DNA of 64,000 nt from Rhodocollybia butyracea. Lineage: Eukaryota > Basidiomycota > Agaricomycetes > Agaricales > Omphalotaceae. Each line of letters starts with the position of its first letter. The first letter of the stretch is position 1. Shown piece by piece: positions 24,501-36,039 of this stretch. The notes beneath the pieces are model-generated. The model did no database searches. It had not been told where the DNA came from and saw only the letters and a list, made by a program, of their open reading frames with translations. The DNA is taken from contig JADNRY010000291.1 of the NCBI GenBank assembly GCA_015501585.1, forward strand, positions 1-64,000. Direction: 5' to 3'. A program made the position numbers and the translations under genes.

Positions 24501-25590
24501 TGTTCAGTTTTGTCATTTCTTAATTAGGTAGTGAAAACAGCTTTGACCTCATCCACTGCAAAAGATTTGTCATTTTTCAAATAAGTAATGAAATCAGCTT
24601 TGACCTCATCCACTGCAAATTTGTCACTTCTCAATTAGGTAATGGAAACAGCTTTGGCCTCATCCACTGCAAAATTTTTGAAATTGCCTAATTAAGAAAT
24701 AAAAGTCTATTGAAATAAAATTGCCTAATATAGTAATTTATAAAAATTTCCAAATGTATCTAACTCTATTAAAAAAACATAAAGCCGGTTAAGGTGTTTG
24801 AAAATTGCCTTATTTGGTAATAAAAACAGCTTTGACCTCATCCACTGCAAAAATTGAAAAATTTCCTAATTTAGTAATTTTTAAATTGGCCTCAGTCATG
24901 ACCTAGGCCAGGTAGGTTATGACCTAGTTCACCCAGGTCATGACCTAGGCCAGGTAGGTTAGTCATTGACCTAGTTCACCCAGGTCATGACCTAGGTTAG
25001 GTAGGTCAAGACCTAGTTCACCCAGGTCATGACCTAAAAAAGTAGGTCATGACCTGAATCAGCTAGGTCAGGTAAGCCCATGCTTCCCTGACCACCCAGA
25101 ACAGGGCACTGTGACTTAGCTTAATCTTGTCATAATCTACAGATATGTAAAAAATCCCAATATGTTTCTAAAAATATCAAGTCATTATTCTATGATATTT
25201 CATTCTTGTTTATATTCTCTATCTCTCCCTCCTAGACCATACCCTCCACCTCCCAGACTATACCCTCCTCCTCCTAGACCATACCCTCCCTCACCTAGAC
25301 CATGCCCTCCTCACCTAGACCATGCCCTCCCTCACCTAGGCCATGCCCTGCCCCACCTAGGCCATATCCTATCTCACCCAGGCCATGACCTACCAACCCC
25401 AGGAAAAGACCAACCTGACCTAGGTCATGACCAATTTTTTAGGTCATGACCTAATTCCCAGGTCATGACCTAAATCCCAAGGTCATGACCTAGCTGCCCG
25501 GGTTTTGCCTAGGTTTTTTGGGTCTTTTTAGTAAGGTCAATGTAACAAAAGTGTAGACTAATAAGACCAAATATGTGGTTGCCTGAAGTG
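21565..25590. mobile_element. 4,026-bp foldback (palindromic) element inserted in the STAND gene
   Basis: The termini are CAGTTCAGTCACCCACATAT on the left and CACTTCAGGCAACCACATAT on the inverted right. The 7-mer CTGGATC flanks both sides (21558-21564 and 25591-25597); an 8-bp duplication with one mismatch is also possible, which would fit hAT-type ends. The left arm runs to about 23670 and the right arm starts at about 23907, leaving a core of about 236 bp. Each arm contains many copies of the palindromic 12-mer AGGTCATGACCT and about five copies of GTGGATGAGGTCAAAGCTG. No transposase gene is seen. Removing the element restores the WD40 frame (VSGSLDTTVRVWD). Confidence 0.92.
21871..22242. 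mobile_element. CATCAGG MITE, 372 bp, nested in the left arm of the foldback element
   Basis: Full-length palindromic copy flanked by AG (21869-21870 and 22243-22244). The right arm of the host foldback has no counterpart at the mirrored site, so this copy inserted after the foldback had formed. Its central loop is the reverse complement of the loop in the 51053 copy, meaning the two lie in opposite orientation. Confidence 0.92.
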
Positions 25591-26036
25591 CTGGATCTTT
25601 GGACACAACTGTGCGCGTGTGGGATTTAGAGACTGGGATTCATGTGACTGATCCACTTGAAGGGCACAGAGGTCCAGTATTCTCTGTTGATTTTTCTCCT
25701 GATCATAGGCGAGTTGTCTCCAGCTCTTATGATGCATCAATTCATGTCTTTGAGGTATGTGCTTACCTCTCTTGTTGATCACAAGATCTAAATATGGCTG
25801 GTAAATAGATCACTCCAGATCCTACTTTGAAGGGAGTGTTTGGAGGTGGCTCACTTGGCCGAGACGGATGGTTACTGAACTCAAGGGACCAACCAATACT
25901 CTGGGTCCCACCTTGGCTGCACCGCGGCCTGTATTTTCCACAAAACTCACTTGTCATTCACAAAGATGGCACAACAAAACTGGATTTCACTCGGTTTGTT
26001 GATGGAACAGCTTGGCAGGATTGCATACAAGTATGA

Positions 26037-26619
26037 TCACCTTAGGGTTATGCATTTCTTGTGTAAATACTATGTGATTGAGCATTATCCATTATCTTGC
26101 CATTATTCAGCACACTTTTAATAATTACTGTCTTGTTATAACAAGTCCAGAGATTTTACAATTATTTATTGTGGTAACAATTGATATGAGTGACAGGTGT
26201 GCCGGGGCAGTGTGAGCTGCAGGCTCCATTACTGGTACAGCTTGGGTATTGGGCAAGGGGGCCATGAGAATCCTTGTTCACACCTCGAGGTTCCGGCGGT
26301 GCTCTCTCCGCACGGGGTATAGTTGAAAGGTCAGGAGAGATCTAGGGCTCGTCACCGTACGTACCGTATACGGTACGGAGATTTTCTCCGTATTTACGGA
26401 CCAATTTCTCCTCATACGGTACGGTACGGGCAAGGTACGGGCAAAATACGGTTGTATACGGATACGGACGGTAACTTAGGGTCACGTGTTACAATGGACT
26501 CCTGTGTCCCAAATACGGGGTGAATAGTATTTATTTCGCATGTCTCAAGGGCTTAAGGCTCTTATACTATTCATAGGTACTTCTCCTACTTCAGAACTGA
26601 GAAAGGAAAAGTCGTGATA
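26037..26619. other. Intergenic with a TACGG-rich cluster at about 26334-26486
   Basis: Downstream of the STAND stop. The cluster (CACCGTACGTACCGTATACG ... ACGGACGGTAAC) uses the same TACGGT/ACCGTA words as the element at 8285-8660 but lacks clear matching inverted ends. It may be a diverged or truncated relative. Confidence 0.4.
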
Positions 26620-26985
26620 CATGGTGTGTGACCACCGTAACAGACGTTAAGTCAACGTTAAATACATTTCCAACTCAGAGATCTATGATCTGTGGGCCCA
26701 GGCGGAGAGGCCGGGTCCACTGGGATCATATGATTCCCAGTTATGCCAAGAGGTTCAACCGACAAGTTCTCGGATGGAATGCAAGCAACGAAGGATGGAT
26801 CCACATGAATATTGCCTATTAGTTGAGACCTGACAGGCACGGAAGCTGGATGTGCTGGTTGCAAAATGGATCGCAGTGTGGTAGCCTCGCGGTCCTCGCG
26901 TGCCTGCATCATGGAATGTATACTACGCATGAGGGTGATCATCTCCTCTGAGTAGTTTGTTGCAGCTTGATTGTTGTTGAAAGAA

Positions 26986-28354
26986 CATCAGGAAAAAACG
27001 ACGGCTATACGATCATGTATGCAATATACATACCTATTGTATAGCTGTTTATATGTCCCTATGTATATATGGTACTGTATTGCTGCATATAGTCTGTATA
27101 CCTTCACTCAGTGGTACAGTATCAATATGTATGCCCCGTACAATGCGTATACCCCACTTCAAATACTGTACAAGTACAATATTGGTCCATAGCACTACAT
27201 ACAAGTCAATATCCATAATATTTACTCTAGATTGACAGGCAATTACTAGCTTGGAAAATACTCAGGTTCAATCATGAAAGCTTAAGCTTAAACCAATCAT
27301 TATTGTAGTTGATACATGTAATCGACAAGTAACGAAAATTAACTAAGACGAGTAATGAAAATCAACAAAAACGAAACAAGAACGAAACAAAAACTCAGAG
27401 ACAAGCAACGCGACCAGCAAGAGGCAAAAACGTAACTGATATGGTAATATTTAAGCAATGAACACGGGTGTCAGCAAGGATCTATGGCGACTTTGTCAGG
27501 GAGAATAAAAGTTGGAAATAATGAGACACGCCTTATGGAGACATTCGAAGTGAAAGCAGAAATGAATTAGACAAACTAGACGAACATTATCAACTGAAAT
27601 AAGATATTGGGTAACAAGCGACGTACCAGGTATGCAAACCCATCACACAACCTATCCTGTATCCTCCAGCTTGATGTTCTGGAAGGGCGTTGAAGGGCAT
27701 CTTGAAGACCGAGAGCAGCCAGGGCAATTTTAAGACAGTTCAGAAACAGTACAGCAGGAGGTTCAGAGCCTGAGACATTGAGACATTGACATTGACATTG
27801 AGGCCTTGAGGTGTCAGTAAGGAAGATTGAGGCGGTTGAAACGAAAAATTTCAATCAAACAACAACGTGACATGATCATGTGAGCCTGAGTGTAGGGCAG
27901 GCACTGGCTTCCGACTTGCGACATTGATATTCCAATAAGGGGCGCGGCTTTCATCACCTGTTCCCTTCCCTGTTCCCGCCCACCTGAATTTTATTTAGTT
28001 CCAATAAACGACTCATTGCCACCTAGTCCTCGCTAGTGCGTTGTGACTTCTGAGCTCCGACGAAGCAATGCTGATGACCCCAACTTCCAAGGACCAAGGC
28101 AGATGACCTTCTCAGTGTACTGCATTGTACCACAATACACAGGTCAATGGCTCGACAGTATGGAGTGTACAGATTGATGGCGTGATGGATGCGGAGCAGT
28201 ACAGTTGTATACGGAGCCCACCTCCATCAATACAAATATATACAGAGTATACTGGCAGTACTACAGGCCTGCAAAGCATATGGATCAATACAAATTCTAT
28301 GAACCATTCATACATCGAGCCTCTTTGTGTGTATCATCTTAGTGTTTCCTGATG
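26986..28354. mobile_element. 1,369-bp element with CATCAGGAAA ends
   Basis: Starts CATCAGGAAA and ends TTTCCTGATG, flanked by AA on both sides (26984-26985 and 28355-28356). Segment A at 12.5 kb supplies the empty site, apart from a small extra stretch there. The subterminal regions are rich in GTAC/TATAC words. No transposase was recognised; a short ATTGAC microsatellite lies near 27780. By its ends and 2-bp duplication it belongs with the shorter CATCAGG MITEs, but the interior is unrelated. Confidence 0.7.
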
Positions 28355-29442
28355 AAATTGTTCCATTAGCTGGTGTAGTAGAACGGTAAAGGGCAAAGTA
28401 AAAATGCAACGTTGATACGCCCCGAGACTTTTTGAGTCTAAAACTAGACTTAAAGCCCACTACTGGATAGTCCTTGCATGATACGTAGTGTTCATATCAC
28501 TTGGAGACCTTCTCCCAGTGCTGTGTTCACTGAAACCCAAATCGGACACGCTCGTACAATGCCTGTATTGCCACCGCTTCACGCGCACGACGGCCTAACA
28601 TTGATCTCAAACCATCGGCCATTTCGGCCCATACTTTGAATTTGATATAATTGATTTACTTGAAACTACCTCACCAGGAGGCCGTTTTCTATGAAACCTT
28701 CGATGTTGCGGACCGTTTGGACGATTCTTACATCGTTTCACTAGTTAGCACTCGATTACAAGCTTTCCCTTCCATAGGAAATGCTTACTCAGAATGATAA
28801 TGTATAAAACTTAGAACATGCAAAAGGGCAATCTGGGGCAAGAAATAAAATGTACCAGAGACCCTGAAGCACTAGAACAAACGAAAGCAGTGCATAGGCA
28901 TCCGACGGCATCGAAATACCGGTATCCAGGGTACTTCTCCGGTCCCAGGACATGGTTACATCAGTTGTTGGGATAAATGCCTCATTTTCAAATAAGTGCA
29001 TAGCACAATGATACAGGACAGGAGTGGGGGTCAAACCGAGTCCGAACAGGTCCCGTCGACGTCCCCTGCCCTCCCGCCTTATACTCCATGTGTCCCCCGA
29101 CCATAGAGACAAGATTTGAGTAGGTACTAGGAGGAGACATACCTATATTTATATAGATATGCTCATAATTCAATACCCATCAGTCAGAGACCTTAGAAAT
29201 TTTATGAACCCTTGAAACGAGTTTATACGAGTTGGAAATACGGTAAGACGTCCCGATACCGGGTGGTTTTCCGATGCTCCAGCATAGAACTGAGATCTGT
29301 CCCCTTGGAGCAGTATTTCAAAGATTAGAATGAAACTTGATGTTTCAGGGCTTAGATGACGATTATCGAAGCGAGAATAGCTGAGATACATCCTTCTTCA
29401 AGTCCTCCCTCACTTATAGAACCTGTGGGCTACTGGTTCACA

Positions 29443-32315
29443 CTTACAGCACCTCATACGCCCAGTAAACCTAGATAACAGCCTTTGACATGGGGGGTGT
29501 GATGGTCTAGGCTGTTACTATGCAGAACCACCAATGTACGGTAGCGCAATAAAAGCGGTATATTTTGCAAGGACTTTGACATGATGATCTCTCGGTATCC
29601 AGAAAGCTAGTACTTACTGAGATCACGCGTATGCCGTATGCCGCCTCCCGACCAATGCCGCCTCAAAATTCCGCTGCCCCAAATGAATCGTTGCCTGCTT
29701 CACTGCGCTTGTCCTTTTCTTGCTTGTATCTTGATATAAAGTCTGCAATGCTATACCCCTTACATATCTCATATCTGAGACTTGGCAAAATGAGAGAAGA
29801 CAGTGCCACAGAAGCACAAGCATACAGCTGATGGGTTTGTGCTTCCTGAAGAGCGCTATGGTACTGTACAAGTTTTTTCAATTGAATTATAAGATACTCA
29901 AAGCTCTGAGGCTAAGATGTACATCCTGGAGTCTTCTGCATTATATTATTCCTTGTCTCACCATCCCATCTTTGGCAGTTCAGTTAATAGACTAACATGG
30001 CATACATCTTGTAAGTATCGCATAGTTTGTAGTCTATAGCAGTCAGGTAGGCTCTATATGTTATTCATGAGGTGAAATACCAATAGATGCGCTGAACGAT
30101 GAGGAGAGAGCTGAGGATGGAAGCGTGAGAATGTACCGGAAAAGCTTACCGGTGCTTCCGCTCGTTGTTTCGAGCAGTGAGCAAGGGAAAGAGGAATTTT
30201 CTGATTGAGAGCGGATATCCCGGAAACTCATGAGCGGATATGATTGTTCATCTCAAGCCAATTGTACATGGAAATATACCTATAATATCCTGAAATATGT
30301 CTTCCTTATCAAAGAGATACAGTAAAACTTGTACTTGCTATCCGAAACAATGAGCTCAGGAAAGAACGACTCGATATACAGGTCTCACGTGCTGGCCACA
30401 TACTTATATACACTATATAACCAGTATATGGCAAAATTAGGATCATCAAAAAAGTTTAGCGGTCTCAGTCAGGTAATAGGTCTTTAAGGACAAAGGTAAG
30501 TGTAACGACTTGAACAAATATAAGTAAGGTTGTATCAGGATCGTCAGACAGCTTCAGTATGGCGAAATTTAATGCATAATGGAAAGCTACCATAGGTAAA
30601 ATTATTCCTCAAGTACAAAGGCTGTAGTCTAGGTCGTTCTTCCCTGAGCTTGTTGTCGTTGACAATCAGTACAAGTTTTACTGTATCCCCTTAACATGGA
30701 AGAAATATTTCAGGATATTATAGGTATATTTCCATGTACAATTGGCTTGAAGATAGACAATCATACCCGCTCATGAGTTTCCGGGAGGTCGGCTCCCAAT
30801 CAGAAATCTCCTCTTTCCCCTGCTCACTGCTCGAAACAATGAGCGGAAGCACCGGTAAGCTTTTCCGGTACGTTCTCACGCTTCCATCCTCAGCTCTCTC
30901 CTCATCGTTTGGCGCAACGACAGCGCATCTATTGGTATTTGACCTCATAAAAAACATATAGAGCCTACCTGACTGCTATAGACTACAAACTATGCGATAC
31001 TTACAAGATGTATGCCATTTATCATCTATGAACTGAACTGCCAAAGATGGGATGGTGAGACAAGGAATAATGTAACACAGAAGACTCCACCTCCTGATCT
31101 TAGCCTCAGAGCTTTGAATTTGACAAGCTTGTACAGTACCATAGCGCTCATCAGGAAGCACAAACCCATCTAGGGTTTGAAGGTCCAATCCAATTCAGTT
31201 TATTTACCAAAAATCCAATGAATCATGAATTGGACCAGTCCATAAAATACCTAAATCTGTATGAATCATAGACCTGCACTGATTGCACTGGTGCACTGGT
31301 CCAATTCATCATGGTTCATGCAGTTTAAATCAGTGCAAATTTAAACTGGTGCAGACTGGTTTAATCTGATTTAAACTGTACATGCATGATATGTAATGAG
31401 TGAAACAACATAAGAAACTATTATAAAACATTCAAGTATCTATGCTCCAGGCTGCTTTACACTGCTCTGTTGCCATTCAGAAATGCTTTCCAGGTTTGGC
31501 AGTCATTGGTTGCCTGTTAAAACAGACCATGGGTAGTGCGTTGTATCAGGACTGGCTCTCAGACTTGTTGCATGGCACTGTTTAACAGGTTATGAGTAGT
31601 CTTTCCAGGCCCAGCCTTGTATTAGGTTTTATTTTTTGAGACCATTAGAAAATATAAATTTTATGGATAAAAGTTGAAGAAAATATACTCATTTATCTAA
31701 ATTATATTTGCTATGTGGCTGTGCTGGTTTAGACCGGTTTAAACTGATTCTCTGCAGTTCACTTTTTTTCTGAGATTTTGATGAACCATGAATTGGACCA
31801 GGTTTAAACCATGGACCGGTCCATCCATCATCAGTTCATTTTGTGGTTCAGTTCAGTGCAATTCATTGGTTTTACACAGTTCATTGAATTGGACCTTCAA
31901 ACCCTAAACCCATCAGCTGTATGCTTGTGCTTCTGTGGCACTGTCCTCTCTCAATTTCCCAAGTCTCAGACATGAGATATGTATGAGATATAGCATTGCG
32001 AACTTGATGTCATGGTACGAGCAAGAAAAGGACAAGCGGAGTGAAGCAGCGACAATTCCTTGGGGGCGGTGGAATTTTGAGGCATTGGTCGGGAGGCGGC
32101 ATATGGCATACGCGTGATCTCGGTAAGTACTAGCTTTCTGGATACCGAGAGATCATCATGTCAAAGTCCTTGCGAAATATACTGCTTTTATTGCACTACC
32201 GTACATTAGTGGTTCTGCTTAGTAACAGCCTAGACCATCACACCCCCCATGTCAAAGGCTGTTATCTAGGTTTACTGGGCGTATGAGGTGACTTACAGTC
32301 ATAAGTCACTGTAAG
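29443..32315. mobile_element. Second foldback element, about 2.87 kb
   Basis: The left arm (29443 to about 30379) is mirrored by the right arm (about 30628-32315). Mirrored landmarks include CTCATACGCCCAGTAAACC, CATGTCAAAGTCCTTG, GCGTGATCTCGGTAAGTACT and AATTGTACATGGAAATATAC. The core is about 250 bp. The right arm is longer because a 736-bp MITE sits in it. The outer ends begin CTTACAG. No clean target duplication was found. The arms contain only short frames, with no recognisable protein. Confidence 0.82.
31171..31906. mobile_element. hAT-type MITE, 736 bp, 8-bp duplication
   Basis: Ends TAGGGTTTGAAGGTCCAATC on the left and TAGGGTTTGAAGGTCCAATT on the inverted right. The 8-mer AACCCATC flanks both sides (31163-31170 and 31907-31914). 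The interior is rich in words such as TGAATTGGACC, TTTAAACTG and GGTCCAATTCA. It is absent from the left arm of the surrounding foldback, so it inserted later. Confidence 0.92.
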
Positions 32316-33132
32316 TACTGAAAATCAAGAATGAATGAAAAAGAACATACCAAGAACTCGAGATTGAACATCTATGATCCGAAATGGAACTGAATAGAGT
32401 GAAACAACCTCATGGGGCGGTCTCTGTTCACCGTTTCCGGGTCTGATGTAAAATTTCACAATAGAATTGACCATATGATGCCATACAGCCTCGTATGCAG
32501 AGCACATGCTCCCCTTACCAATACTCTTGGCTTCCTTGGGTATGTAATCAAGGGGAGACCTCCAGAAAGAGCAGGCATCCCTCCCCCCCAGGTTAACTGG
32601 CTTGCTGTCAAGCTTGTAGTAATAGGGTGCTTCTGGCAGAAGAAAGAACAGAATTATTCAGAGTGCTTTTGCTTCTGACAGAACTTGAATGAATTTGGAT
32701 TGCATTTGAACAGACAAAGAAAGAGACCTTGCACTTGTTGTTGTTGTTGTTGATTGATTGAAAGTTAAAGTCCCAGTCTTGTCTTGTTTGAAAGTTTTGA
32801 AGTCCGGAGTCTTGTTTTGAAAGGAATAGTTAAAGTACAAAGAGAACCCCAGAGACTATAGAGCATTTTGTGCAATAGAGTCCATTGATCAATCTTGAAT
32901 TACCCCAGAACTCAAAAGTCTGATTGTGTGTTTGTGTTGGTGTTGTTTTGCCTTCTGCCCACCTACCCATAGTTAGCCCTATCAACGTGGAGTACTAAAT
33001 GTGTAGAAGACAGCTTCAATGTAACAACTGTCTGTCACATTGAAACTACAGTAGTCACATCTACAAGAGCGGAAATATTTGTATAGTCGAGCTGCAATAA
33101 CAACAACTCCTAGTCATTCATCACATCCATTA

Positions 33133-33500
33133 TAAAGAGAAAAATGCGGAAATTTCAAAGAAATCTCCGCCTTCATCTAAACCACAAGCCAATCGAGACC
33201 CGGAGCCCTCTAAACCTGTTCCTCCCATCCCATCTGGTCCAGTTAAGCCTCCGAAGCCTATTATTGGGAAAATTCCTCCCAATTATGCCCCTCCTCAGGA
33301 GCGTTCTATCGGAAATCCAAAAGAAGAGACCAGGAATTATAAATTCTGCTTGCCTATTGGAACTGACGAGGCCATTGAATGGATTATCCAGGCTGGTTTG
33401 CTGGTACAGTTACCGTGAGACAGGATGACCTCTTAGCTGCCGCACCAGAGTACCGTCGCAAGGTGAAGGACAGTGTAATGGGTCACCAAGTGTCGTAGGT
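33133..33500 (+). pseudogene. Ty3/gypsy Gag fragment
   Basis: One frame reads a proline-rich stretch (PPIPSGPVKPPKPIIGKIPP), then NYKFCLPIGTDEAIEWIIQA. After a one-base slip near 33414 it continues VRQDDLLAAAPEYRRKVKDS to a TAG at about 33497. The pattern 'LPI-(not conserved)-LLAx(A/S)PEYR' is known from gag-like regions of agaric retroelements. The frame break and the loss of everything downstream make it a remnant. Confidence 0.5.
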
Positions 33501-33989
33501 ATCCGGCGCAGTGGGGACTCAGAGCCGTGAGGCTCAGGCAATGAGGGATAAGAGAAGATAACTGTTATACTACCTGGCCTTGGAGGTAGGCCTTATATAC
33601 TACAGCATAGCTATTCTAGAGTAATCTATGAGGTTCTACTACCTTGGTAAGTACTTAGTAAGTAGATCAGTAATCAATTTCGGAAGATAATTAGTACCGG
33701 ATTGACATGTCATTGTCGGATCGGCAACTACAACACCAAGTTGGTGTAGATGGGTCTTTACTTGAAGATCTTGGTGAGACTTTTATGGCATTTGAAGAAA
33801 TTCCTACTGTCTGTTCTTCCATGTTCAAAGATTGTATTCCACATCCATTAACGAAATCTGTATTCTTCAATGATTATTGTCACAGATTTCTATTCATTTG
33901 CTTTATCTTATATTTATATTATCTGTGCCATGGGCTTATCATTACATTAGATCTATATCTTATTTATTACTTAGAGTAGATAGATACCA
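33501..33989. other. Unassigned sequence
   Basis: It holds one frame (33707-33979) with a hydrophobic, low-complexity C-terminus and no recognised domain. It may be LTR or retroelement leader sequence. Confidence 0.3.
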
Positions 33990-34290
33990 GATGTATTACT
34001 GTCTAACCTCAACAGACAGTGTCACCTTTGACAGATGGTGACACCTTTTGACAGATAGTTTCACCTTGACAGTAGAACCTTCTAGAACTACCCAGAGTAG
34101 GTAGAGCCTTCTGGAACTACCCAGAGTAAAGTACTCTGGGTCCTATTTAGTTACACATGTATATAAGTAGTGGGGTCTGCTCCTACAGTCCCCAGACTCA
34201 AGAACGTCTTATTGTCTTCATACAAGCATCTCTCTCTCACACATAGCTTCTTATTTCCCCTATCAACACATTAAGCAGGTGAGCTTAGAT
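33990..34290 (+). mobile_element. Possible LTR fragment with internal duplications
   Basis: Contains TTGACAGAT(G/A)GT repeats, a duplicated block (CTTCTAGAACTACCCAGAGT / CTTCTGGAACTACCCAGAGT), a TATATAAG box at about 34161 and an end reading CCCTATCAACACA. This looks like the promoter half of an LTR. The partner LTR and target duplication were not found. Confidence 0.3.
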
Positions 34291-34464
34291 TTGTGATAAT
34301 TATCCTGGAGCAAATGAAGGTGATGGATATTAGGGCTCACTTCATTTCACGCCGTCACATCATTTCACAGCTGTAAATATATCAGCATCTGATGTCAGTC
34401 CGATGCATCAGCCATTTACTGTTTCAACATTTGTAGTCGAAATAAGCACTATTTTCTCTTCTGA

Positions 34465-35903
34465 ATGACAATTGCAGAGCTCCAGAAGGAGCTCACGGAT
34501 GTTGCATCACTTATTCTCTTTGCTTCCTCAACTTTGGATGAAGACTCGGCACAGAACAAGGAGGATGAATTCAGCAATCTTCTCCATGAAAATGACAATC
34601 TCAACTGGGATGGAGAGGAGGAATCATGGGAAGAGGATTGGGAATTGGATGAGAGCAGTGCTGCGGGACTCTTGGAGCTTTTGGGCCTGAGTTACATGGA
34701 CTTAGCATCCAGTTTAACTGGAGATGGCAGTCGTGGTCCATACAACCAGTTTCCCAAACCTTCAGATTTCTTTCAGTGCTGTCTGCTAGCCCCAGATCAT
34801 ATATTCCATTCAGTATTCAGGTATGTGGTTGTATCCTTGTATATTTGAGAAACTCTCACTTCTGGGACTGTTTTAGGATGGGAAAACATATGTTTAATGT
34901 ACTTCATGACAAAATTAGTTCAAACTCAGTCTTTGAATCAAGAGGTTGGAAGCCGCAGCGGCCTGTCAAGTATCAGCTTGGAATGTTCCTTATCCGCTAT
35001 GGCACACTTGGCTCTGACAGTCTCGATGCTGCACTCAAGCTCAACATTGGTCATGGCACAGTCTTTTTATACTGCCGTTGTGTAACAAGGGCCATCCAAG
35101 AACTCAAGTCGAGCTACATTGGTTTTCCTTGTCTTGAAGACTTACAGGAATCAAGTAGAATAATTGAGGAGAAGATAGGGTTTCCCTGATGCTGTGGGAG
35201 TGGAGATGGATCCCTTATTCGATTGGATGAAAAGCCTTTGGAAAACGGGACACAGTATATGGGTTGGAAGCATTTCTTTGGGGTGTGTTATCTCTATCGT
35301 TCTTCATTCACCTTTATAACTGATATGCAGAAATTAGGCTGCTGTGCAAGCTACTGTTGACCATCGCACACAGATTACATCCTATGAAATTGGATGGCCT
35401 GCAGCCGTAACCGATTCATGGATATGGAAGCAATCCCACTTCTGGAAACATTGTGCAACTTATCTTCCTGAAGGCCATTATGTTCTCGTTGACAAAAGTG
35501 TGTGTTCATGAATAGATTCTATTAACATGGCCTTATCCTCTTCACTGAAGGCTACCCTTCCTCCCTGTACACTCTTCAGCCTTTCAGTGAGCCTGAGCTT
35601 GAAAAAGCGACACCGCATGACTGTAAATGTATGCGCGACTTCAATTATAAGTTGTCGTTGATATGCATTAGTGTAGAGCATGTGTTTGGGCAGCTGAAGG
35701 GTTGTTTTTCTTCACTCAGGTGTATGGGATCACACAAGAATGTTAATGACATTTACTGTGTCATCGAGGCTCTCATGATCTTGCATAACATGTGTCTTTA
35801 CCATGGTGATCATCCAGAGAGCATTTGGCATATTATTCTTCAGGATGACGACTTGCTATGTGTTGAAGGTGAGGGATATGAAACTGTAGTCATCGATGGG
35901 TAA
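34465..35903 (+). pseudogene. Harbinger (HARBI1-like) DDE transposase, nearly intact
   Basis: Cuts and pastes the element. Exon 1 (34465-34820) encodes an acidic leader, and the intron 34821-34876 is clear. Exon 2 carries RYGTLGSDSLDAALKLNIGH and a helix-turn-helix-like stretch, then GSGDGSLIRLDEKP (first Asp). After a second intron near 35282-35337 come VDHRTQITSYEIGWPAAVTD-SWIW and LPEGHYVLVDK. A third intron ends near 35570, followed by GYPSSLYTLQPFSEPELEKA, FNYKLS and the ISVEHVFGQLKGCFSSLR block (catalytic Glu), ending at 35903. In-frame TGA at 35187-35189 (IGFP-stop-CCGSGDG) interrupts the frame just before the first catalytic Asp unless a further intron removes it, so it is probably inactive. 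Confidence 0.8.
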
Positions 35904-36039
35904 CCAGATAATCCAGAGGGAGAAACAGAGGCCTCACTTTGTGAAGCTGGATATTGTATGCAGACAGAAATACTTGATCTAGTGTTTCCTGCTCATTTGT
36001 ACAAATAAAATATGATTTTACACTAGTTATGAAGACTGA

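Larger units (their letters stand above)
16399..26036 (+). pseudogene. C2-NACHT-WD40 STAND protein, broken by mutations and three insertions
   Basis: ATG 16399 begins MGQSYKLK. The 16424-16475 intron joins it to IISVSDINWKPNRIHFPGHD, a fungal C2 domain. Further introns are 16818-16867, 17149-17202, 17254-17301, 17508-17554, 17687-17742, 19275-19321 and 25755-25808. The NACHT domain has Walker A GVAGAGKST (17911-17937), Walker B IIVVLDALDEC (about 18190-18222) and FFITSRPD. About ten WD40 repeats (GH...SPDG...SGS...VRVWD) run from about 19550 to 25754. The tail DGWLLNSRDQPILWVPPW...FVDGTAWQ is typical of mushroom members and ends at 26036. Such proteins are NLR-like switches in fungal self/non-self recognition and cell death. 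Breaks: a frame shift near 17335-17350; donor GCCAGG at 17149 where GT is expected; TGA at 18978-18980 within LKKEL-x-FNIC; a MITE remnant at 19659; a MITE at 20332; and a 4-kb palindrome at 21565. The C2 region around 16590-16670 is also disturbed. It can no longer make the full protein. Confidence 0.9.
28413..32984. mobile_element. Insertion with TG...CA ends and 4-bp duplication, LTR-element-like
   Basis: Begins TGATACGCCCCG and ends GCCCTATCA. ACGT flanks both sides (28409-28412 and 32985-32988). Segment A has the single GCAACGTGG empty site at about 12577. The TGATA/TATCA ends and short duplication fit an LTR retrotransposon or LTR derivative, but I find no convincing pol reading frame in the 1.0 kb left or 0.67 kb right parts. 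The middle is a separate foldback element. Confidence 0.6.
26620..33132. repeat. Segment B: copy of segment A split by two insertions
   Basis: Similarity to 12331-12720 is found at about 26800-26985, 28355-28412 and 32985-33125, in order and in the same orientation. The gaps correspond exactly to the 26986-28354 and 28413-32984 insertions. After about 33132 the similarity stops and a gypsy Gag remnant begins. Confidence 0.8.

Noticed and set aside
28789..29112. 107-residue minus-strand frame with hydrophobic stretches
   Set aside because: Considered as a DUF6533-like membrane protein exon, but none of the family's signature blocks could be found nearby.
29623..29881. Short minus-strand frames repeated at 31-32 kb
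   Set aside because: The repetition comes from the mirrored arms of a foldback element, not from conserved coding sequence.
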